A DNA stretch of 64,000 bases from Cryptomeria japonica (lineage: Eukaryota; Streptophyta; Pinopsida; Cupressales; Cupressaceae), in assembly GCF_030272615.1 (NCBI RefSeq), contig NC_081407.1, positions 264,726,574 through 264,790,573 of the forward strand, in the 5' to 3' direction. Shown here in pieces: positions 1 to 11,559 of the stretch; the first letter of the stretch is position 1; each line of letters opens with the position of its first letter. Position numbers and translations under genes: made by a program. The notes under the pieces were generated by a model. The model saw only the letters and a program-made list of their open reading frames with translations, ran no database searches and was not told where the DNA came from.

Positions 1-676
1 TTTGTCTAAATTGTCGTCTGGGACTGTGTAAACTATCATACGAATTTTTGTCTCTATCAGTCCAAAGTTGACTTCTTGCATGTATTTTTTGAATCTATCA
101 TGTTTGCTTGGTCAATTTACAGTGAGTATAAACATCTGATATCTATCATTTTGTTCTTAGATTGTTTTCTTGGTTCGCTTGGTCAAGTAATCTTTTGTCA
201 AATCAGATTCTAGAACTAGAAACCCCAAGATTTTCAAGTATTCACCTTCAACAAGTTCAAGATCTAACATCTCAAAGTGCATCATCACTCTCTTTAATAA
301 ACTGATCACTCAAAACATAGTTTCTCATCAGGATCTATCATCCTCTATCACAGAACTACAACATTTGGTTAGGATAACCTTGTCCCACATCATAGGATAT
401 ATTGTTCCTATTGGACTTAGTTTTATCAAAATCATCATCATTGCACTCCAAAACTGAAGATCAAAAAAACCTGCAAACTTTCAAACACTTGAATTATCTT
501 TTCATGTCATATCACTCTAGCATATCTACATTTACATTTGGTCACTTATTGAAACACCTTTTAGACAATCGAATACTTGCACAATATTCAATACACATGT
601 ATGCATGTTTAACTAGAGCACAAAGATTGTTGAAACGGAAACAAAAGCATTTGAAATGACTGAAGATTATAGGAAC
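1..676 (+). other. 5' leader of Tat-1 (partial)
   Basis: Non-coding sequence upstream of gag in the first Tat-type element. It aligns by eye with about 51,280-51,799 in front of the second copy: both carry a stretch on tag-free transcripts reading 'catagtttctcatcaggatc' and then an ATG in the same gag context. The element's 5' LTR and primer-binding site lie left of the window. No independent gene is seen. Confidence 0.6.
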
Positions 677-2281
677 ATGGAATACCAAAATGAAATACAA
701 GAATAAGAGGAAATAATAGAACAACATCTCAGAGAAATGAAACAAGATCCTAAATTCGATAAATTTATGGAGAAAATATTGGAGTGAGAAAAAGAAAAAT
801 ACTTCCTAATGTTAGCAAAATCTAGTGCTATACTCCCCCAATATTTTGATGTGAGCAAATTAGGACAAAAGAGAAGTGACCCTTCCCATGATAATGAATG
901 ACATGAAGATATTTTCAGTCGCAAAAAGGATGACACATCAATACCTGATAACACAAGAACTAACAAGGAAACTTTCGTTCCCAAAAGGGATTATAGAAAT
1001 TCTCAACAAAGCTAAATTTAATGAGGACAAAAGAAAGGGTCGAGATGATACAAGAAGAGATCAAGATCATAATAGAATGCAAACTCATGGTTATACAAGA
1101 ATAAATCATGTCGATAATCCTATCATAGCTCTTACACAACAAAGACAAACATTGCAAACACATATTCAAGATATGTAGAGAGGAAATGTTAGAAGATACT
1201 CACTTCAAGAAATATGTCCTAACCCACTCGACAAAAATCTAAACATGATACCATTTCCTATAGGTTGTGAAACTCCTAGATACGATAAATATGATGGAAG
1301 CACCGATCCTTGGGATTATATACGACAATTTTGCACAATGAGTATGGATTTTGCACATGAGGATACCTACCTGATGAGATTATTTCCAAAGAGCTTAAGT
1401 GGACTAGCTATGGAATGGTTATCCAAACTTCCACCTAGAATTAGATCATTCATAGAATTGGTGGATAAATTTGTTTCACAGTACTCTTACAATATACAAC
1501 ATGAGGTCACAATGCTAGACCTATCTAATGCTAAACAAAAGAGTGGAGAACCTTTCATGATGTTTACACAGAGATGGAAGTGGTTAGCTTCACAATATCC
1601 TCATACGGTTCCAGAATATGAGAAAATGGATATATTCATCGACAACCTAAATTATCAACTGAGTTATCATCTAAAAATGAAAGGCCATCAAAGTTTTGAA
1701 AAGATGATTGATAATGGAATCAGAATGGAGGAAGCTATGGTAAAGAAGGGTGAGTTGAAGATATACAAATAAGGAGTTCATCCTCCTAACAACAATAACA
1801 ACAACAACAATGATAAGCCAAAATTTTGGAATAGAAATCAAAATATCGTCAACGATGGAATAGTGGATAACAACCATGTAAAACCAAAACAACCAGTTTT
1901 CAATTTATCCACTCACTCAGCAGCAGCTCAACAAAACAACAATCACCAAAAATCAACTTTCAACAATTTCTTTCAAAGGAAATTTACAAACATTGGTGAA
2001 CCACTTGGGTCAGCATTTAAAACGCTTCTCGCAAACAAATTGATTACTTTGCAAGAAGGAAGAAACTTTGAACCTCAAGTAAAACCCTCTTGGTGGAATG
2101 ACAACCATTATTGTGATTTCCATAGAAACAAGGGACACCACATGGATAATTGTCAGCGGTTGAAACATGTCATCCAAGATTTGATTGATAATGGAGTGAT
2201 AAGCGTGGATGGACATATGACAAATGAATCTCATACAACTTTTAAAACTCCACTTCCTAACTATGAGAAGGGTGAATCATA
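677..2281 (+). pseudogene. gag: Tat-1 gag (capsid/nucleocapsid), broken
   Basis: Remnant of the structural Gag protein that packages element RNA in cytoplasmic particles. The start at 677 matches the gag ATG of the second copy at 51,800. The longest open piece (1,245-1,772) holds the retrotransposon capsid fold, with a typical GLAMEWLSKLPP segment and EAMVKKGELK at its end. Further on, about 2,091-2,180, a YCDFHRNKGHHMDNC stretch marks the degenerate zinc-finger-like motif usual in Tat-lineage Gag. Several stops and shifts (for example near 787, 1,178 and 1,772) disable it. Family identity is secure from the fold, the downstream pol order and the paralogous copy. Confidence 0.85.
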
Positions 2282-3010
2282 AAGAACACATAACGGTAAA
2301 GGTAAAGCAAAGGTGAACTATGCTCATGCATATGATAATGTGGTAAATGTGATTATGGTTAAAGAAAAACAACATCAAGAACCTACTCATGCTATCACAA
2401 GAAGCAAAGCTAAATTTGTTTTATCGGGTCCTACAACTAACATGTCATCCATTCAAAAATAATACAATCTAGTGGATCAATTACATAAAACTTCCGTGCA
2501 AATATCTATCTTAGGACTTTTAAAGATTTCACCTGCACACAAAGAAATTCTTGAAAGAGCATTAGTAGATACAACAGTGTCCAAAGATCTTGATTTAGAT
2601 CAATTCCAAACCATGGTGGGACATCTCACAACCCCTCACTACTCATCATTCAATGAAGAAGATGACATGTCCTTGCAACATCCCCATAATGTTCCCTTTC
2701 ATATCGAAGTTCTCATTCATAAGATGTGTGTTAAACATGTCCTAATAGATGGGGGAGTTGACTTAAACATTTGCTCATTAATTCTTGTTCGTGCTCTAGG
2801 TTATTCAGAAGATGCAGTGGATCCTCAGAAAAAGATAACAATCAAAGCATATGATGAAGAAGAGTGTTCCTCTAAAGGAAATGTGATATCACCCATCAGA
2901 GTGGGACCTTTGTAGAAAGACACAACATGCCAAGTTATAGACTTGGACTTATCATACACCATACTCTTGGGAAGACCCTGGATACATGACATACAAGTTG
3001 TTCCATAAAC
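2282..3010 (+). pseudogene. Tat-1 aspartic protease region, broken
   Basis: Would cleave the Gag-Pol polyprotein. The open part (2,472-2,915) contains the retropepsin-like core VLIDGGVDLNICSL, with D-G-G at the active site, followed by the second hydrophobic strand ILLGRPWIHD at about 2,965-2,990. The D-G-G form also occurs in the second copy, so it is ancestral to this family and not a lesion. A stop near 2,914 and a TAA at about 3,006 break the frame. It sits between Gag and the G-patch segment, as in the copy at 53.5 kb. Confidence 0.8.
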
Positions 3011-3563
3011 ATATCATCAGTGCCTAAAATTTCCCTACAATGGGCAGCAAATCACGATCTCAGCAGATTCAAATCCATTCCAGTACTGTAGTAATCTAAA
3101 ACCAACTCAAGAGGTCATTGTTCCTCTTGATAGGGAGGATTCATCTTCAAACACACAATCCAAGGAAAAATCATTTGCCTCAATTTTTTCAAGTATGGAA
3201 AAACAAATGCAACTAAGAGATCGAGAGAACAGAGAATATTCAATATCACAACTACCACTTTCTCCTAAATCCTATGGAAAACCATCAAACTCTAAACAAC
3301 AACCAATGGTGAAACATCTTCCAATATTTGATGGAGCATTTGTTAGTGTTGGAACCTTATCAGAGGAAACAAAAGACAAAGATGTGCTACAGTGGCTATA
3401 CAAGGATGAAGAAGTCCAACAAAAGATCAACACTGTCAAAATACCCACTGAAAAATATGGAAAAGGATTTAACACTCTTCAAAAAATGGGATACACTGGA
3501 GCAGGTCCTGTAGGAAAAAGACAAGAAGGTATCTTAGAACCTATCCAACATCATACTCAATAG
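3011..3563 (+). pseudogene. Tat-1 G-patch segment of pol
   Basis: The open stretch from 3,195 encodes a segment ending in a G-patch: YGKGFNTLQKMGYTGAGPVG followed by an EGI.EPI tail (about 3,444-3,545). G-patches are short glycine-rich RNA-binding modules, also found after the protease in betaretroviruses. Here the module lies between protease and RT, suggesting an RNA-binding role in the particle (inference). The same module is in the second copy at 54,550-54,648 with only a few residue changes. A TAG at about 3,561 ends the frame. Confidence 0.75.
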
Positions 3564-4560
3564 GCTACAGACAAATTAGGATTAGGGTATGGACAAGTTA
3601 CTCTACCAGAAGACACACCTTCTAGTCAACAATAAGAGGAATATGAAAATAGACAAGAACAACTTGCAATTGAAAGGGAAGAAACATCTGCCAAGCAACA
3701 AGCACAAGCAAACATGAAATGGCAAAAGAAGCAAGTCTCAAATTAACAGGAAAAACAAACTAAAGGCACCTCCCAAGTAGCATTAACTCCCAATCAAAAC
3801 AACCACAAAGTTGGTACAAATCATGAAGAGCTAATAGAAAGGTTGAAAGAACTCAATCTCGGCCCAGAAGAAGTTGAATATGAGAGAAGAAAAGAGCAAG
3901 AAAAATAGAAGAAACACATCAAACGCTATATGAACAAATCTGCATATTGCAAGCTGCAAGTGAGACAAGTTCTAATGAATGGGAATGGGATTCCTATCAT
4001 TCTAAAGAATCAACTGAAGAAAATTTCTTTGAAGAAGATTTAGGAGTCGGTGTAGTTCACATGTATGCAAGGAAAATGTTAGGAACTAGCCCACTTGAAT
4101 TAGAATCACATTCGATTGACTTGGACTTAATCAAGGATGATTAAGAGCTCCTTCCACGAGGTCATTCTGACGAGAGTACCATTCTAGACATTGACATGCA
4201 TATCAAAAAAATTGACATCTCTATCATGACCCTAAATACCCTCGAAGCATCTCAACCGGAGGACCCCTTACCTCTATTCCACCTTGAACTTATAGGTTGG
4301 GGAAATGAAAGAAATACTACCATTGATACCTTTCTTAATGACCATGCCATATCCTTGTATATTAATGCAATCGAACCCGGAACTACTTTCACCGAGAATC
4401 TCAACAATGCATCTTCCAGTCAAGTGGGTGCCAAATCTCCCAGTCACAAAAGTAAAAATAAAGAAAATAATATCAGGTCTAATGCTGAAAACCATCTTTT
4501 GGCAACATTAGACCGCGAAAAAGTAAAAGAAAGGATGCATCTAATAGTGAAAACCTCCTC
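3564..4560 (+). pseudogene. Tat-1 linker between G-patch and RT
   Basis: About 330 codons of polar, acidic sequence rich in Glu, Asp and Gln, with no enzyme motif. Open pieces lie at 3,947-4,144 and 4,196-4,663. The matching linker in the second copy (54,811-55,617) is better preserved, which shows that this was coding in the ancestor. It contains helical, charged segments (EEVEYERRK-like) that could form coiled coil. I cannot assign a function; a spacer or assembly region of the polyprotein is the simplest reading. Confidence 0.6.
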
Positions 4561-5514
4561 GAAGTGCCGGAAGATGGGAGATTTGACACCTTACCTAAGC
4601 ACTATCAAGAAAGGTCATCCATTTTCATCGAACCAACAGAGGCAGTTAACATTGACACAATAAAGCAACCAAAGATTCTACATCCAACAACTTCTCTATC
4701 AAAGCAAGAAATGCAAGAATATATGGAATTCTTCAAAGGAGGCCAAACCAATTGTGCCTGGTCATATGTAGACATGCCAGGGTTCGATCCAGATCTTATT
4801 ATGTATCACTTAAATGTCAGTCCAGGAGCCAAACCAGTTAAATGGAAATTAAGGAAGATGCATCCTCATATCGCTCTTCTCATCAAACCAGAACTAAAGA
4901 AGTTACTGGACGTGGGATTCATCAGACCTATAGCATATCCTCAATGGGTATCAAACATTGTTCATGTTTCCAAACCAAATAAAAGTATCAGAATATGCAC
5001 AAACTTCAGAAATCTTAATAATGCATGTCCAAAGGATGACTTTCCTTTGCCTAACATTAACATCATTGTGGATTTAATTGTTAGACACTCCATGTTTTCT
5101 CTAATGGATGGTTTATCCAGATAAAATCAAATTAAAATAGCACCTGAAGGTCAAGAAAAGATAGCTTTCACATGTCCATGGGGTACTTTCTGTTGGAACA
5201 TCATGCCTTTTGGACTAAAGAACGCAGGTGCTACATATCAGAGAGTTATGACAGTGATATTTCATGACATGATGCATACATTCATGGAAGGTTATGTGGA
5301 TGACATATTGGCCAAATCATACAATAGAGAAGACCATATAGGAATACTAGAAAATATCTTCGACAAGTTAGAACAGTATAAGCTACAGCTCAATCCCCAA
5401 AAATGTGCCTTTGGTGTTACTTCAGGAAAGCTATTGAGATACATTGTTTCAGCTAGGGGTATCAAAGTAGATCCTGCCAAGGTCAAAGCAATCATGGAAA
5501 TGGCATCTCCCTGA
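4561..5514 (+). pseudogene. pol: Tat-1 reverse transcriptase, broken
   Basis: Gypsy-type reverse transcriptase. The first open piece (4,564-5,124) carries the RT N-terminal region (KKLLDVGFIRPI, then the RICTNFRNLN motif and FSLMDG of motif A). The second (5,203-5,514) carries MPFGLKNAGATYQR and the catalytic YVDD motif at about 5,296-5,307. A TAA at about 5,122, where a Tyr or similar residue is expected, interrupts the frame. Placement after the G-patch and linker, and before two RNase H domains, fits the Tat lineage of Ty3/Gypsy. Confidence 0.9.
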
Positions 5515-6091
5515 AATATCAGTTAACTAAGATCACTCCAAGGAAGACTACAGTCAATCAGAAGATTTGTTGCTCAGCTAGTAGATAAATGCTAACCATT
5601 TACTCATCTTTTGCACAAAAATGTTAATTTTGGGTGGGACCATCAATGTGAGGATGCATTCAATAAGATCAAGGCCTATCTCATGCAACCACTCATCCTA
5701 ATGTCACCAATTCCAATTAATTTGTTGTTACTATATGTGTCAACCACCGAAGTCTCATTAGGAGTTCTTCTCTCACAATAGGACAATGAAGGAAAAGAAT
5801 GAGCCATCTACTACATCAGTAGAACATTAGTGGGATACGAGATCAACTAATCACCAACAAAAAAAGAATGCTTGGAATTAGTTTTTGCTTCTCATCAAGA
5901 CGATATTGAGAGGAAGACTAGCAAAATGGGTCATGATCCTAAGCAAGTTTGATATTGAATATGTAAATAGAAAAGCTATCAAGGGGCAATTCACTATTGA
6001 CCAGCTAGCAGAGGCACCGCTTCAAGATCATCATCCTTTACAGATTGAGTTCCCTGATGCTAATATCCCAAGGGTCACCACAAAGACATGA
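5515..6091 (+). pseudogene. Tat-1 RNase H (first domain), broken
   Basis: Highly eroded RNase H that normally follows RT and removes the RNA template. Recognisable pieces are an AF-type region near 5,640-5,700, 'LLSQ.DNEGKE' near 5,770-5,800 and, in the open part 5,885-6,091, RGRLAKWVMILSKFDIEYVN followed by GQ.TIDQLAEAP, which is the usual tail of this domain. Several stops (about 5,514, 5,781 and others) remove function. Confidence 0.75.
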
Positions 6092-6388
6092 CAATTATAT
6101 TTTGATGGTTCATATATGCAACATGGGTCAGGAGCAGGCATTCTATTCATCACACCACAAGGTCATACAATTCCAAAAGTGTACAAATTAAGCTTTCCAT
6201 GCACCAATAACACAGCAGAATATGAAGCTTTGGTTACAGGTGTCAAAATGGCTATAGAATGGAACATTACACAGCTACAGGTCTTTGGGGACTCTTTTCT
6301 CCCCATCAAACAAATCAATGATGATTATCAAACAAAGGATGAAAAACTAATGCCTTATAAGAAGATGGTTGATGAGGTCAAGAAATAA
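6092..6388 (+). pseudogene. Tat-1 second (plant-type) RNase H domain
   Basis: A second RNase H fold directly after the first, the diagnostic feature of Tat-lineage Gypsy elements. YFDGS (about 6,099-6,113) supplies the first catalytic Asp, NTAEYEAL (about 6,208-6,231) the Glu, and VFGDS (about 6,281-6,295) the next Asp. The stretch is open from 6,116 to 6,388, so it is one of the better preserved parts of this copy. It probably assists template degradation during reverse transcription (known for the lineage, not shown here). Confidence 0.85.
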
Positions 6389-7790
6389 TTTGTCGAAATA
6401 ACTTTTCAGCAGATTCCAAGGAATGACAACAAAGAAACAAATGCCATGGAAACACTTGCTTCTCTACTTCAAACACAGGAAAATCAAGAGCATTAGGAAT
6501 TCCTAGTGTGCATGATTCCATGATTCCTCCCACTACGGCCAAACTTATATATACCTGAAAGATAATATCCTCCCTCCTAACTTGTCAAAGAACCAAAAGA
6601 GAAACTTTATTCACCAATCTTCCCATTATACTCTTGTCGCGGATACCCTTTACAAACAAGGTCTAGATGGTACTCTCTTAAAATGTCTTGAGCAAGAAGA
6701 TTCTGAGAAGGCCTTAAATGAAGTCCATAATGGAATTTGTGCAACTCATTCAAGTGGTCTTACCCTTTTTTAAAAACTCATATGCTTGGGCTATTATTGG
6801 CCAACTACGGAACAAGATTCTTTTCAAATTGCTAAAACATGCAAACAATGTCAGATCCATAGGAATTTAATTCATGCACCAACACAAGAACTTCATGCTT
6901 TGGTAGCATCTTGGCCTTTCTATCAATGGGGTCTTGATCTAGTAGGAAAGATAAATCCTCCTTCCTCCAATGGTAACAAATTCATCCTTGTAGTTATAGA
7001 ATATTTTACAAAATGGATTGAGGCAGTACCTCTCATCAATATCACAGGAAAACAAATTGTTGCATTTATCTTGAACTACATCATATGTCGCTATGGCATA
7101 CCCATGACCATTATCACTGATAGTGGGTGACCATTCAAGAACCATGATGTACAAGAGCTATGTGATAAATTCAAGATCCAACTCAGATTCTCCACACCCT
7201 ACTATCCACAAGGGAATGGGCAAGCAGAAGCATCAAGCAAAACTATTCTGAAAATCCTCAAAAAGACAATGAATGATGCTGGCAGAGATTGGCATATTCA
7301 ATTGAACCTTACTCTACGGGCCTACCATACCAATATCCACACACCAACAAGAGCCACACCTTCCTCTCTTATCTATGGATCAAAAGCAATACTACCAATA
7401 GAAGTACAGATACCTTCTCTACAAGTATCATTAAAAGGCCTTATCCTAGATGAAGAACATTGAATATCTAGATTGCAAGAGTTAGAATTGATCCATGAAT
7501 GAAGACAAAATGCCTTTCATCATTTAAAGGTATATCAGCAAAAAATGTGCCACAATTATAATCACAAGGTCAAACCATGAGCCTTTCAAGTTGGAGAACT
7601 ATTACTAAAGGAAAATCCATGAAACCAATCAGATCGAGAAAAGAAAGGGAATTTTGAACCAAACTAGTTGGGTCTATTTGTGGTCAGAATAGTCTTTGGA
7701 TCAGGAGCATATTAGCTATCAACACAAGATGGGGATCAGCTTAAGGAACCCATCAATAGGATGCATCTAAAAAACTTTTATGTCTGAAAA
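6389..7790 (+). pseudogene. int: Tat-1 integrase, broken
   Basis: Integrase that would insert the DNA copy. The zinc-binding HHCC region spans about 6,720-6,865 (VHNGICATHSSG then CKQCQ). The DDE core follows: first Asp in WGLDLVG (about 6,930), second in ITDSG (about 7,120), and the Glu in GNGQAEA (about 7,215-7,235). NTPT-like and PIEV segments (7,320-7,450) and a basic C-terminal tail up to about 7,790 complete the domain. Stops near 6,772, 7,129 and 7,462 break it into pieces. Confidence 0.88.
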
Positions 7791-7900
7791 AGCAGAAAAA
7801 CCAAAAACAGTGAAAAAGCAGAAAAATCAAAAACAATGAAAAAATAGAAAAATTAAAAAAAAAGTAAAAAAGTAGAAAATCAAAAAAAAAAAAAATCAAA
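7782..7900 (+). repeat. A-rich short tandem repeat after integrase
   Basis: Imperfect repeats of roughly 25 bp built on 'aaaaagcagaaaaa' and 'caaaaacartg', starting just after the end of integrase homology and decaying into an oligo(A) run. It marks the start of the 3' non-coding part of Tat-1. Confidence 0.6.
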
Positions 7901-9534
7901 TATGAGAAGAAGTGCAATGGATGGTAAAAACCTAGAAGCAGACGCTATCTATCAGCTAGCTCTTCCATCTATTACTTCATGCATCCTTCCACTTGCATTC
8001 ATTTTCCATCAGCGTTGTTCATATCCATAATAAGTCTTTGTACATATGCAAGCATCACAGCTGGTTTATCACCATGGTTTGGATCGTTGGGTATATCATA
8101 ATAAATTTGTTTCTAGGCTTGGGGCAAAATACTGCACCTAGTAGGGGGAAAAAAATTTAATTGTTTTGAGCTTAATCAAATAGGTAGAACAATAGTTAGG
8201 CAGCTCTTGTCAAGCGAAAACTGAGACACATCCAACGTTGAACATGAGATCAAATTGTCATCCATTAACCTATCGCATGTTAGTCTAAGCACATCACACA
8301 GTTTTCAATGGATGGTATCTTTTGGATAATGCTTTTAACAGTGGGGTTCAACTTTTATATCTTGATTTTTGCTATCATGATTTCTGAGTGACTCTAGGAT
8401 GTCTCTGACTAGAGGAACAAGGAATGAACATGATATTTTCTTGTCTTTTGTTTGTAAATCACTCATTAATATGTGCAAATTTGTCTCAGGACATGATCAT
8501 CAGAATATCATTGAAGACATTTCTGATTTGTGTATAGAAATGGTTAATATTGCCTATTTTATTCAAGCAACACTCAGGTCATCTTGGTCCAATTATACCT
8601 CGATGGTTGTGCTAATGTGCAATATCAAAATCTAGGAAAGTAGTTCTCGGGTCATCATGGTTTAATTATACCATCAATGTTTGCACTCAATTTCGATGTA
8701 TTAAAAATCTCAATGATGACACAAAGCGATAACCCAGTGACTGGTTCGATCGCAGCATTGCATTTCATTTGCATTTAGCTTGCATTTCATTCTTGCATAG
8801 GATCATAAAAGCTCATCTTGGCCAATGCCAAATCTATCATAGGAATCATCAATGTATCCTCATAAGTATATACACAATCAGAACGATGACTCATCTCTCT
8901 CCAGATATTGTCGACCCAATGTGAATCTTATGCTACTCCCTCAAATATGCCAACATCAGCATATCTGAATCTTCCTGCAACCTGACATCAACAAAATGTC
9001 AGTTCTTTATCCAATCAACCTTATCAATTCTATCAATCAATCGCATCTGATCTATTTTATCATGTCTTATATAGGATGTATCTTTCCTGGAACTAGATGT
9101 TTTGATCAAGTCTTATACATGATATATCATTCCCGAAACCAGACGCGTTGATCATCTTTGTCTTATACAGGAGGTGTCCTTCTTGAAACTAGACTAAATC
9201 TTGATCTTATCAATCCAATCAATCTTATCAATTAAATCAAGCTTTATCAATCATCACATCCAAAACCACATCACCGTGATTGCAGAACTCGCACTTTCAT
9301 CAATCAATGTTGCAGAAATCAAATCATTTCTAATCGGGAAATCAATTTCACAAAGATCCAAACACTCCAAAGGTCAATTATCTCAATTGATCTCCTAAGG
9401 GGGCATCATCGTATCACAATTTATCAATCAATGTCTAGGGCATCCTATCAAACTAATATCACATCAACATCATCAAAATGAGATTATTCTTTGAATCAAC
9501 GCATCATCACACCTCGCTTCAAAGAGGGGTAAAA
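7901..9534 (+). other. Tat-1 3' non-coding region with polypurine tract
   Basis: About 1.6 kb between integrase and the 3' LTR with no convincing ORF. The two short open stretches (8,399-8,635 and 9,201-9,398) look like chance. The region ends with the purine run AAAGAGGGGTAAAA (9,521-9,534), the polypurine tract that primes plus-strand DNA, immediately before the LTR. Its last 190 bp resemble 47,831-48,023 in the second locus, which also ends in CAAAGAGGGGCAAA. Confidence 0.7.
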
Positions 9535-9677
9535 TGTATACACCTAAAAATGGTCTGAAGATAATTAATTAGATAAGCAATTATTTAATTAATCCCCCTT
9601 CCCAATTTAATTGAACTCTTTAACAATTTGATTAAATTCTCCCATTCATCTACTTATTAATAAATCTAAGGATTTAT

Positions 9678-9697
9678 ACCGATAAAAAAAAAAAAAA
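9678..9697 (+). mobile_element. 20-bp poly(A) micro-insertion with target duplication
   Basis: ACCGAT plus 14 A lies between two copies of AAATCTAAGGATTTAT (9,662-9,677 and 9,698-9,713). The paralogous LTR near 48,180-48,205 has a single, uninterrupted site. This is the mark of target-primed reverse transcription of a drastically 5'-truncated LINE-type transcript. Confidence 0.75.
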
Positions 9698-10070
9698 AAA
9701 TCTAAGGATTTATTTAAAGGTTCATTTCAATAGTCCCCTTTGATTAATTAATCTGAATTAATTAATCCTCCCCCATTTAATTCATTTCTTCTAATCCCCT
9801 AATTAATTAAAACAAATCAATTTATGAGTTGTTGAAAGTTAATTAGCCTTTTCCTATTATTTGAATTTTTTAATTCAAATTAACCACATGCCTCCTAACT
9901 TCTAACCACCTAACCTAACCATCCCTTAAACTAACCCATTCCACCTAACCCTATCCTATCTTGCACATCCTAACTTCCTATGGGTTGGATATCCCCTCCT
10001 TAAGACACATGGCACTTTGGCCACATGTCTCCTCTCTTGGACACTTGCCCTCTTATGAGCAACGCTCCTT

Positions 10071-10101
10071 GACACTTGTCACCACAAAGATGACAAGTGT
10101 C
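10071..10101. promoter_or_regulatory. Inverted repeat in Tat-1 LTR U3
   Basis: Arms GACACTTGTCA and TGACAAGTGTC (11 bp, perfect) surround a 9-base loop, about 105 bp upstream of the TATA box. The same hairpin is at 48,548-48,578 in the other LTR with one change. Each arm contains a CANNTG-type core, so it could be a paired site for a dimeric transcription factor (inference). Confidence 0.65.
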
Positions 10102-10207
10102 CGTCCCTCCAACCTCTTCTCCAACCTCCTCCAATTTCACCCTTGATATCTTCAGACTCAATCTTGACCGTTGATTCCTGCCACCTCACCCCTAGCCTTT
10201 GAAATCC

Positions 10208-10215
10208 TATAAATA
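10208..10215 (+). promoter_or_regulatory. TATA box of Tat-1 LTR
   Basis: TATAAATA followed by TCCCCCATTTTGGAGCA; the same block with near-identical flanks occurs at 48,685 in the other LTR. It is placed in mid-LTR as expected for an RNA polymerase II promoter at the U3/R boundary. Confidence 0.75.
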
Positions 10216-10703
10216 TCCCCCATTTTGGAGCATAAAGGATCCAATCTCATATCAATTTAGGCATTGTTACTATAGGCATATTCATTTTAGTATATCATTT
10301 AAGAATTGTTATTATAGGTAATTGTATCGTAGATCTAGCTTAATTTGATCATTTTCTAGCATAATTGTTGAATCATGTAGCTTAATCAATCTCTATTCTA
10401 GCTTAATTGCATCATCATCGTAGCTTAATCATGCATATAATTAGCTTAATTAGACTCTTGGATCATTCTAGCATAATCAATCTCATCTAGCTTGCATATC
10501 ATAATCATTTTAAATCCTCCATCTAGGTGTAGTCAAGTCACTAGGATTGCTTATCTAGATCTGAGAGTAAATCCACACTCGGATCTCTTAGGAGGTGATA
10601 GGTCTCTTTGTCATGGTTTATCTTTCGTTTGATTTTAATTTGCTAACCATGCTTGTAATGATCTATTGAGTGTTTGTGTTGCAGTTGCAGGTACCCTACT
10701 TCA

Positions 10704-11559
10704 CATCCACGACAGTATGCAACAATAAATGAAATGTGTGAAGGAAGCATGTAGGAAATCAAAAGAAGGTCAACTTTGTTATCATGTTTTTTGTTCAAGG
10801 CTTTATTTGATAATATGTTGATCCAAGCAGCTTATTATTGTGTAAATTATTTGTGCTTGGTCGACATAGTATTTTGGTGTATGTTCTTACCGATATATAT
10901 ATCAAAGGTGTGTAAAGAGTATGAGATAGAAAGAAGAGTGTGTGCAGTATAGTAGAGTAAGAGGTATGTGAATGATAGAGATGGATAGCAGACCATTTTT
11001 AGTGTGAGGAGTATATGATCAAAGGAATATATAGAAGAGTCACAGTGAAAATAGTGTAATTTGTTGCAAATGATTGGTTTGGCAAAGTAGTTTAGTAATC
11101 CCTTACCGAACTTGTTGTAGGTGATTGTAGATAGTAGTACACAGATCCCTTGCCAGATTTGTTGTAAGTTTTGTGAGTTATTATCTGAGATTAATCTAGA
11201 ACTGACCTCATGCATTAGGAGATGCAATTTTCCTTAGTTCAACTTTTTCTATTGTAGTGAGCATTATGGTAGTGAGCCACTCTAGAAATGAGCCATTCAG
11301 CAGTGAGCCACCCTTTTGTAAACATCATATAACTAGTTATATTATCTTGAGAGCTAACACTCTCTGTGGTTTTTCCCATTTGGGTTTTCCATGTATAAAA
11401 TCTGGTGTTCAATTTGTGGTTGTGTTATTTATTCTGCATTTACTTTTTCATATTGATGAGCTTAATTGATGAAATTGGTATATCAATAAAAGGTTTAGAA
11501 ATTATGGGAAAGTTTTAGTTATTGTGGGAATACCAATTCACCCCCCCTCTTAGTATTCA
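10704..11559 (+). repeat. Copia-type LTR piece (+ strand)
   Basis: Ends in AATTCACCCCCCCTCTTAGTATTCA-type sequence (11,535-11,559), the same 3' end as the LTR of the element at 56.4-64.0 kb read on its own strand. Upstream lies the matching 'gtggtttttcccatttgggt' box (about 11,366). No PBS follows, so it is a solo LTR or a broken end. The left edge is not determined. Short open stretches here are not genes. Confidence 0.6.

Larger units (their letters stand above)
9535..10703 (+). repeat. 3' LTR of Tat-1
   Basis: Begins TGTATACACCTAAAAATGG directly after the polypurine tract. It aligns with the LTR at 48,024-49,086 along its length: the AT-rich start, the CCTAACC-rich middle, the hairpin and the TATAAATATCCCCCAT promoter box. 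The right edge is approximate because the 3' LTR has no following PBS. It would carry promoter and polyadenylation signals. A 20-bp poly(A) insertion at 9,678-9,697 is private to this copy. Confidence 0.8.

Noticed and set aside
2740-2785. D-G-G in the Tat protease as an inactivating mutation
   Set aside because: Both copies have it, so it is the family's normal form.
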